Source of the DNA: Leptodactylus fallax
Lineage: Eukaryota > Chordata > Amphibia > Anura > Leptodactylidae
Direction: 5' to 3'
DNA: 64,000 nt
Assembly (NCBI GenBank): GCA_947044405.1
Contig: CAMRHE010001090.1
Coordinates: forward strand, 124,001-188,000
The notes under the pieces were generated by a model, which saw nothing but the letters and a program-made list of their open reading frames with translations, ran no database searches and had not been told where the DNA came from. Made by a program: the position numbers and the translations under genes. Shown here in pieces: positions 54,601 to 64,000 of this stretch. The first letter of the stretch is position 1. Each line of letters begins with the position of its first letter.

Positions 54601-57600
54601 TATATAGTGTATAATGTGGAGGGGGCACATACTTCTCTCTATATATAGTGTATAATGTGGAGGGGGCACATACTTCTCTCTCTATATATAGTGTATAATG
54701 TGGAGGGGGCACATACTTCTCTCTATATATAGTGTATAATGTGGAGGGGGCACATACTTCTCTCTATATATAGTGTATAATGTGGAGGGGGCACATACTT
54801 CCTATCTCTATATATAGTGTATAATGTGGAGGGGGCACATACTCTCTCTATATATAGTGTATAATGTGGAGGGGGCACATACTCTCTCTATATATAGTGT
54901 ATAATGTGGAGGGGGCACATACTTCTCTCTCTATATAGTGTATAATGTGGAGGGGGCACATACTTCTCTCTATATATAGTGTATAATGTGGAGGGGGCAC
55001 ATACTTCTCTCTATATATAGTGTATAATGTGGAGGGGGCACATACTTCTCTCTATATATAGTGTATAATGTGGAGGGGGCACATACTTCTCTCTATATAT
55101 AGTGTATAATGTGGAGGGGGCACATACTTCTCTCTATATATAGTATATAATGTGGAGGGGGCACATACTTCTCTCTATATATAGTGTATAATGTGGAGGG
55201 GGCACATACTTCTCTCTATATATAGTGTATAATGTGGAGGGGGCACATACTTCTCTCTATATATAGTGTATAATGTGGAGGGGGCACATACTTCTCTCTA
55301 TATATAGTGTATAATGTGGAGGGGGCACATACTTCTCTCTATATATAGTGTATAATGTGGAGGGGGCACATACTTCTCTCTATATAGTGTATAATGTGGA
55401 GGGGGCACATACTTCTCTCTATATATAGTGTATAATGTGGAGGGGGCACATACTTCTCTCTATATATAGTATATAATGTGGAGGGGGCACATACTTCTCT
55501 CTATATATAGTGTATAATGTGGAGGGGGCACATACTTCTCTCTATATATAGTGTATAATGTGGAGGGGGCACATACTTCTCTCTATATATAGTGTATAAT
55601 GTGGAGGGGGCACATACTTCTCTCTATATATAGTATATAATGTGGAGGGGGCACATACTTTCTCTCTATATATAGTATATAATGTGGAGGGGGCACATAC
55701 TTCTCTCTCTATATAGTGTATAATGTGGAGGGGGCACATACTTCTCTCTCTATTAGTTATAATGGGGGGGCATACTTCTCTCTATATATAGTGTATAATG
55801 TGGAGGGGGCACATACTTCTCTCTATATATAGTGTATAATGTGGAGGGGGCACATACTTCTCTCTATATATAGTGTATAATGTGGAGGGGGCACTCATAC
55901 TTCTCTTATATAGTATATAATGTGGAGGGGGCACATACTCTCTCTATATATAGTATATAATGTGGAGGGGGCACATACTTCTCTCTATATATAGTGTATA
56001 ATGTGGAGGGGGCACATACTTCTCTATATATAGTGTATAATGTGGAGGGGGCACATACTTCTCTCTATATATAGTGTATAATGTGGAGGGGGCACATACT
56101 TCTCTCTATATAGTGTATAATGTGGAGGGGGCACATACTTCTCTCTATATATAGTATATAATGTGGAGGGGGCACATACTTCTCTCTATATATAGTGTAT
56201 AATGTGGAGGGGGCACATACTTCTCTCTATATATAGTATATAATGTGGAGGGGGCACATACTTCTCTCTATATATAGTATATAATGTGGAGGGGGCACAT
56301 ACTTCTCTCTATATATAGTATATAATGTGGAGGGGGCACATACTTCTCTCTATATATAGTGTATAATGTGGAGGGGGCACATACTTCTCTCTCTATATAT
56401 AGTATATAATGTGGAGGGGGCACATACTTCTCTCTATATAGTATATAATGTGGAGGGGGCACATACTTCTCTCTATATATAGTATATAATGTGGAGGGGG
56501 CACATACTTCTCTCTATATAGTATATAATGTGGAGGGGGCACATACTTCTCTCTATATATAGTATATAATGTGGAGGGGGCACATACTCTCTCTATATAT
56601 AGTATATAATGTGGAGGGGGCACATACTCTCTCTCTATATAGTGTATAATGTGGAGGGGGCACATACTTCTCTCTATATATAGTGTATAATGTGGAGGGG
56701 GCACATACTTCTCTCTTATATAGTATATAATGTGGAGGGGGCACATACTTCTCTCTATATATAGTATATAATGTGGAGGGGGCACATACTTCTCTCTATA
56801 TATAGTATATAATGTGGAGGGGGCACATACTTCTCTCTATATATAGTGTATAATGTGGAGGGGGCACATACTTCTCTCTATATATAGTGTATAATGTGGA
56901 GGGGGCACATACTTCTCTCTCTTATATAGTGTATAATGTGGAGGGGGCACATACTTCTCTCTATATATAGTGTATAATGTGGAGGGGGCACATACTTCTC
57001 TCTCTATATAGTGTATAATGTGGAGGGGGCACATACTTCTCTCTATATATAGTGTATAATGTGGAGGGGGCACATACTTCTCTCTTATATAGTGTATAAT
57101 GTGGAGGGGGCACATACTTCTCTCTATATATAGTGTATAATGTGGAGGGGGCACATACTTCCCTATATATAGTGTATAATGTGGAGGGGGCACATACTTC
57201 TCTCTATATATAGTATATAATGTGGAGGGGGCACATACTTCTCTCTATATATAGTATATAATGTGGAGGGGGCACATACTTTTCTCTATATATAGTGTAT
57301 AATGTGGAGGGGGCACATACTTCTCTCTCTATATAGTATATAATGTGGAGGGGGCACATACTTCTCTCTATATATAGTGTATAATGTGGAGGGGGCACAT
57401 ACTTCTCTCTATATATAGTATATAATGTGGAGGGGGCACATACTTCTCTCTCTATATAGTGTATAATGTGGAGGGGGCACATACTTCTCTATATATAGTT
57501 ATAATGTGGGGGGGGACATACTTCTCTCTATATATAGTGTATAATGTGGAGGGGGCACATACTTCTCTCTATATATAGTATATAATGTGGAGGGGGCACA

Positions 57601-60600
57601 TACTTCTCTCTGTATAGTATATAATGTGGAGGGGGCACATACTTTCTCTCTATATATAGTGTATAATGTGGAGGGGGCACATACTCTCTCTATATATAGT
57701 GTATAATGTGGAGGGGGCACATACTTCTCTCTATATATAGTGTATAATGTGGAGGGGGCACATACTTCTCTCTATATATAGTGTATAATGTGGAGGGGGC
57801 ACATACTTCTCTCTATATATAGTGTATAATGTGGAGGGGGCACATACTTCTCTCTATATATAGTGTATAATGTGGAGGGGGCACATACTTCTCTCTATAT
57901 ATAGTATATAATGTGGAGGGGGCACATACTTCTCTCTATATATAGTGTATAATGTGGAGGGGGCACATACTTCTCTCTATATATAGTGTATAATGTGGAG
58001 GGGGCACATACTTCTCTCTATATATAGTGTATAATGTGGAGGGGGCACATACTTCTCTCTCTATATAGTGTATAATGTGGGGGGTAGTGTATATGTGGGG
58101 GGGCACATACTTCTCTCTCTATATATAGTGTATAATGTGGAGGGGGCACATACTTCTCTCTATATATAGTGTATAATGTGGAGGGGGCACATACTTCTCT
58201 CTATATATATAGTATATAATGTGGAGGGGGCACATACTTCTCTCTATATATAGTGTATAATGTGGAGGGGGCACATACTTCTCTCTATATATAGTGTATA
58301 ATGTGGAGGGGGCACATACTTCTCTCTATATATAGTGTATAATGTGGAGGGGGCACATACTTCTCTCTATATATAGTATATAATGTGGAGGGGGCACATA
58401 CTTCTCTCTATATATAGTATATAATGTGGAGGGGGCACATACTTCTCTCTTATATATATAGTGTATAATGTGGAGGGGGCACATACTTCTCTCTATATAT
58501 AGTATATAATGTGGAGGGGGCACATACTTCTCTCTCTATATAGTATATAATGTGGAGGGGGCACATACTTCTCTCTATATATAGTGTATAATGTGGAGGG
58601 GGCACATACTTCTCTCTATATAGTGTATAATGTGGAGGGGGCACATACTTCTCTCTCTATATAGTATATAATGTGGAGGGGGCACATACTTCTCTATATA
58701 TAGTGTATAATGTGGAGGGGGCACATACTTCTCTCTCTGTATATAGTATATAATGTGGAGGGGGCACATACTTCTCTCTATATAGTGTATAATGTGGAGG
58801 GGGCACATACTTCTCTTATAAGTAAAAGTGAGGGGGCTCTCTCTATATAGTGTATAATGTGGAGGGGGCACATACTTCTCTCTATATATAGTATATAATG
58901 TGGAGGGGGCACATACTTCTCTCTATATATAGTGTATAATGTGGAGGGGGCACATACTTCTCTCTATATATAGTATATAATGTGGAGGGGGCACATACTT
59001 CTCTCTATATATAGTGTATAATGTGGAGGGGGCACATACTTCTCTCTCTATATAGTGTATAATGTGGAGGGGGCACATACTCTCTCTCTATATATAGTAT
59101 ATAATGTGGAGGGGGCACATACTTCTCTCTATATATAGTGTATAATGTGGAGGGGGCACATACTTCTCTCTATATATAGTGTATAATGTGGAGGGGGCAC
59201 ATACTTCTCTCTATATATATGTGTATAATGTGGAGGGGGCACATACTTCTCTCTATATAGTGTATAATGTGGAGGGGGCACATACTTCTCTATATATAGT
59301 GTATAATGTGGAGGGGGCACATACTTCTCTCTATATATAGTATATAATGTGGAGGGGGCACATACTTCTCTCTATATATAGTATATAATGTGGAGGGGGC
59401 ACATACTTCTCTATATATAGTGTATAATGTGGAGGGGGCACATACTCTCTCTATATATAGTGTATAATGTGGAGGGGGCACATACTCTCTCTCTATATAG
59501 TATATAATGTGGAGGGGGCACATACTTCTCTCTCTTTATATAGTGTATAATGTGGAGGGGGCACATACTTCTCTCTCTGTATAGTGTATAATGTGGAGGG
59601 GGCACATACTTCTCTCTATATATAGTATATAATGTGGAGGGGGCACATACTTCTCTCTATATAGTATATAATGTGGAGGGGGCACATACTTCTCTCTCTA
59701 TATATAGTGTATAATGTGGAGGGGGCACATACTTCTCTATATATATAGTGTATAATGTGGAGGGGGCACATACTTCTCTCTCTATATAGTGTATAATGTG
59801 GAGGGGGCACATACTTCTCTCTATATATAGTGTATAATGTGGAGGGGGCACATACTTTCTCTCTATATATAGTGTATAATGTGGAGGGGGCACATACTTC
59901 TCTCTATATATAGTGTATAATGTGGAGGGGGCACATACTTCTCTATATATATATTGTGTATAATGTGGAGGGGGCACATACTTCTCTCTATATATAGTGT
60001 ATAATGTGGAGGGGGCACATACTTCTCTCTATATATAGTATATAATGTGGAGGGGGCACATACTTCTCTCTATATATAGTATATAATGTGGAGGGGGCAC
60101 ATACTTCTCTCTCTATATAGTATATAATGTGGAGGGGGCACATACTTCTCTCTCTATATATAGTGTATAATGTGGAGGGGGCACATACTTCTCTCTCTAT
60201 ATCAGTGTATAATGTGGAGGGGGCACATACTTCTCTCTCTATATAGTATATAATGTGGAGGGGGCACATACTTTCTCTCTATATAGTATATAATGTGGAG
60301 GGGGCACATACTTCTCTCTATATATAGTGTATAATGTGGAGGGGGCACATACTTCTCTCTATATATAGTGTATAATGTGGAGGGGGCACATACTTCTCTC
60401 TCTATATAGTGTATAATGTGGAGGGGGCACATACTCTCTCTATATATAGTGTATAATGTGGAGGGGGCACATACTTCTCTCTATATATAGTATATAATGT
60501 GGAGGGGGCACATACTTCTCTATATATAGTGTATAATGTGGAGGGGGCACATACTTCTCTCTATATATATAGTGTATAATGTGGAGGGGGCACATACTTC

Positions 60601-63600
60601 TCTCTCTATAATAGAAAATACCCTCTATATATAGTGTATAATGTGGAGGGGGCACATACTTCTCTGTATAGGTATAATGTGGAGGGGGCACATACTTCTC
60701 TATATATAGTGTATAATGTGGAGGGGGCACATACTTCTCTCTATATAGTGTATAATGTGGAGGGGGCACATACTTCTCTCTCTATATATAGTGTATAATG
60801 TGGAGGGGGCACATACTTCTCTCTAAGGAAAGTGGAGGGGGCACATACTTCTCTCTATATATAGTGTATAATGTGGAGGGGGCACATACTTCTCTCTATA
60901 TATAGTGTATAATGTGGAGGGGGCACATACTTCTCTCTCTATATATAGTGTATAATGTGGAGGGGGCACATACTTCTCTCTATATAGTGTATAATGTGGA
61001 GGGGGCACATACTTCTCTCTATATATAGTATATAATGTGGAGGGGGCACATACTTCTCTCTATATATAGTGTATAATGTGGAGGGGGCACATACTTCTCT
61101 CTATAAGAAGTGGGGGGAACTCTCTCTATATAGTATATAATGTGGAGGGGGCACATACTTCTCTATATATAGTGTATAATGTGGAGGGGGCACATACTTC
61201 TCTCTATATATAGTGTATAATGTGGAGGGGGCACATACTTCTCTATATATAGTATATAATGTGGAGGGGGCACATACTTCTCTATATATAGTGTATAATG
61301 TGGAGGGGGCACATACTTCTCTCTATATATAGTGTATAATGTGGAGGGGGCACATACTTCTCTCTCTATATAGTGTATAATGTGGAGGGGGCACATACTT
61401 CTCTCTATATATAGTGTATAATGTGGAGGGGGCACATACTTCCCTATATATAGGTATAATGTGGAGGGGGCACATACTTCTCTCTATATATAGAAATGTG
61501 GAGGGGGCACATACTCTCTCTATATATAGTGTATAATGTGGAGGGGGCACATACTTCTCTCTATATATAGTGTATAATGTGGAGGGGGCACATACTTCTC
61601 TCTCTATATATAGTGTATAATGTGGAGGGGGCACATACTTCTCTCTATATATAGTATATAATGTGGAGGGGGCACATACTTCTCTTATATAGTGTATAAT
61701 GTGGAGGGGGCACATACTTCTCTATATATAGTGTATAATGTGGAGGGGGCACATACTTCTCTCTATATAGTGTATAATGTGGAGGGGGCACATACTTCTC
61801 TCTCTATATATAGTGTATAATGTGGAGGGGGCACATACTTCTCTCTTATATAGTGTATAATGTGGAGGGGGCACATTTAATAGTGTAAAGGGAGGGGGGC
61901 ATACTTCTCTCTATATATAGTGTATAATGTGGAGGGGGCACATACTTCTCTCTATATAGTGTATAATGTGGAGGGGGCACATACTTCTCTCTCTATATAT
62001 AGTGTATAATGTGGAGGGGGCACATACTTCTCTCTATATAGTGTATAATGTGGAGGGGGCACATACTTCTCTCTATATATAGTATATAATGTGGAGGGGG
62101 CACATACTTCTCTCTATATATAGTGTATAATGTGGAGGGGGCACATACTTCTCTCTCTATATAGTATATAATGTGGAGGGGGCACATACTTCTCTCTTAT
62201 ATAGTATATAATGTGGAGGGGGCACATACTTCTCTATATATAGTATATAATGTGGAGGGGGCACATACTCTCTCTATATATAGTGTATAATGTGGAGGGG
62301 GCACATACTTCTCTTCTCTATATAGTATATAATGTGGAGGGGGCACATACTTCTCTATATATAGTATATAATGTGGAGGGGGCACATACTTCTCTATATA
62401 TAGTGTATAATGTGGAGGGGGCACATACTTCTCTCTATATATAGTGTATAATGTGGAGGGGGCACATACTTCTCTCTATATATAGTGTATAATGTGGAGG
62501 GGGCACATACTTCTCTCTATATATAGTATATAATGTGGAGGGGGCACATACTTCTCTCTATATATAGTATATAATGTGGAGGGGGCACATACTTCTCTCT
62601 ATATATAGTGTATAATGTGGAGGGGGCACATACTTCTCTCTCTATATATAGTATATAATGTGGAGGGGGCACATACTTCTCTCTATATATAGTATATAAT
62701 GTGGAGGGGGCACATACTTCTCTCTATATAGTGTATAATGTGGAGGGGGCACATACTTCTCTCTATATATAGTGTATAATGTGGAGGGGGCACATACTTC
62801 TCTCTATATAGTATATAATGTGGAGGGGGCACATACTTCTCTCTATATATAGTATATAATGTGGAGGGGGCACATACTTCTCTCTATATATAGTGTATAA
62901 TGTGGAGGGGGCACATACTTCTCTATATATAGTATATAATGTGGAGGGGGCACATTCTCTTATAGTAATGGGGGGGCATACTCTCTCTATATATAGTGTA
63001 TAATGTGGAGGGGGCACATACTTCTCTCTATATAGTGTATAATGTGGAGGGGGCACATACTTCTCTCTATATATAGTGTATAATGTGGAGGGGGCACATA
63101 CTCTCTCTATATATAGTATATAATGTGGAGGGGGCACATACTTCTCTCTCTTATATATATAGTATATAATGTGGAGGGGGCACATACTTCTCTCTATATA
63201 TAGTGTATAATGTGGAGGGGGCACATACTTCTCTATATATAGTATATAATGTGGAGGGGGCACATACTTCTCTCTCTATATATAGTGTATAATGTGGAGG
63301 GGGCACATACTTCTCTATATATAGTGTATAATGTGGAGGGGGCACATACTTCTCTCTCTATATATAGTGTATAATGTGGAGGGGGCACATACTTCTCTCT
63401 CTATATATAGTGTATAATGTGGAGGGGGCACATACTTCTCTATATATAGTGTATAATGTGGAGGGGGCACATACTTCTCTCTATATATAGGTAATGGAGG
63501 GGGCACATACTTCTCTATATATAGTGTATAATGTGGAGGGGGCACATACTCTCTCTCTATATAGTGTATAATGTGGAGGGGGCACATACTTCTCTCTATA

Positions 63601-64000
63601 TATAGTGTATAATGTGGAGGGGGCACATACTTCTCTCTTATATAGTGTATAATGTGGAGGGGGCACATACTTCTCTCTTATATATAGTATATAATGTGGA
63701 GGGGGCACATACTTCTCTCTATATATAGTGTATAATGTGGAGGGGGCACATACTTCTCTCTATATAGGTGTAATGTGGAGGGGGCACATACTTCTCTTAT
63801 ATAGTGTATAATGTGGAGGGGGCACATACTCTCTCTATATATAGTATATAATGTGGAGGGGGCACATACTTCTCTCTTATATAGTGTATAATGTGGAGGG
63901 GGCACATACTTCTCTCTCTATATATAGTGTATAATGTGGAGGGGGCACATACTTCTCTTATATAGTGTATAATGTGGAGGGGGCACATACTTCTCTATAT
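42635..64000. repeat. 41-bp satellite array, about 520 copies, continuing past the window
   Basis: The unit contains ATACTTCTCTCTATATATAG, TGTATAATGTGG and AGGGGGCAC. Length varies mostly in the CT and TA parts: TTCTCTCTATATATAG, CTCTCTATATATAG, TTCTCTATATATAG and TTCTCTCTCTATATAG. GTGTATAAT and GTATATAAT are the main base variants. Rare scrambled units of 20-40 bp occur, for example near 43866, 46432, 47270, 48780, 52390, 53035, 58080, 60605, 61105, 61870 and 62955. No unrelated sequence, gene or transposon was found anywhere in the 21.4 kb. The many - strand frames with a 41-residue period are artefacts. The array begins 4.4 kb after the PHKG2 stop. Confidence 0.97.

Noticed and set aside
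42635..64000. Many - strand frames of 60-166 codons with PPPHYTLYIE-type repeats
   Set aside because: Three 41-bp units make 41 codons, so the frames cycle through the same peptide in three registers. They end wherever unit length changes. They are not genes.
42635..64000. CRISPR-like array of regularly spaced repeats
   Set aside because: Repeats are head-to-tail without unique spacers, the sequence is eukaryotic, and there are no cas genes. It is a satellite.
42635..64000. Telomeric or known centromeric repeat
   Set aside because: The unit is not TTAGGG-like. There is no evidence for a centromere other than its being a satellite, and genes lie only a few kb away.

Overview
The window is vertebrate nuclear DNA, most likely from a frog or toad. 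Two spliced genes lie on the + strand. TMEM265 (coding exons 727-750, 8609-8836, 12753-12905) encodes a small two-pass membrane protein. PHKG2 (nine coding exons, 28518-38187) encodes the gamma 2 catalytic subunit of phosphorylase kinase. As I recall, human 16p11.2 has the same order and direction (SRCAP, TMEM265, PHKG2), so this is a conserved tetrapod gene block. The mix of repeats also points to an amphibian: an L1/Tx1-type LINE, a Penelope-like element, a DIRS element, several Tc1 elements, a Harbinger-type palindromic MITE, and an A-rich interspersed repeat that I recognise from anuran sequence. No database search was possible.

Layout. 1-726: a 32-bp minisatellite, then the upstream region of TMEM265. 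727-12905: TMEM265. Its long intron 1 holds a TA microsatellite, two Tc1-type ends, a hairpin made of 22-bp repeats, a dead LINE and a MITE. Its intron 2 is almost entirely a pyrimidine-rich minisatellite. 13-18.6 kb: a short inverted-repeat element, a 109-bp tandem array, a dead Penelope-like element and a 43-bp array. 18.8-22.7 kb: a 45-bp array of about 85 units. 22.7-25.2 kb: a DIRS remnant on the - strand, interrupted by a 419-bp palindromic MITE. 25.4-27.0 kb: a nearly full-length Tc1 element. 27.4-28.5 kb: short repeats and the PHKG2 promoter. 28.5-38.2 kb: PHKG2, with a 4-kb TATA-rich array in intron 1 and a deleted Tc1 in intron 2. 38.4-42.5 kb: 49-bp and 34-bp arrays and a third Tc1. 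42.6-64.0 kb: a 41-bp satellite array of about 520 units that runs off the end of the window.

Tandem arrays with many different periods make up roughly 58 percent of the window. The two genes are not known to work in one pathway: PHKG2 activates glycogen phosphorylase in the calcium-regulated glycogen breakdown cascade, and the function of TMEM265 is not established. I found no RNA gene, CRISPR array, operon or other dedicated genetic system. The unusual feature here is the dense, multi-period minisatellite landscape inside and around two otherwise intact conserved genes.
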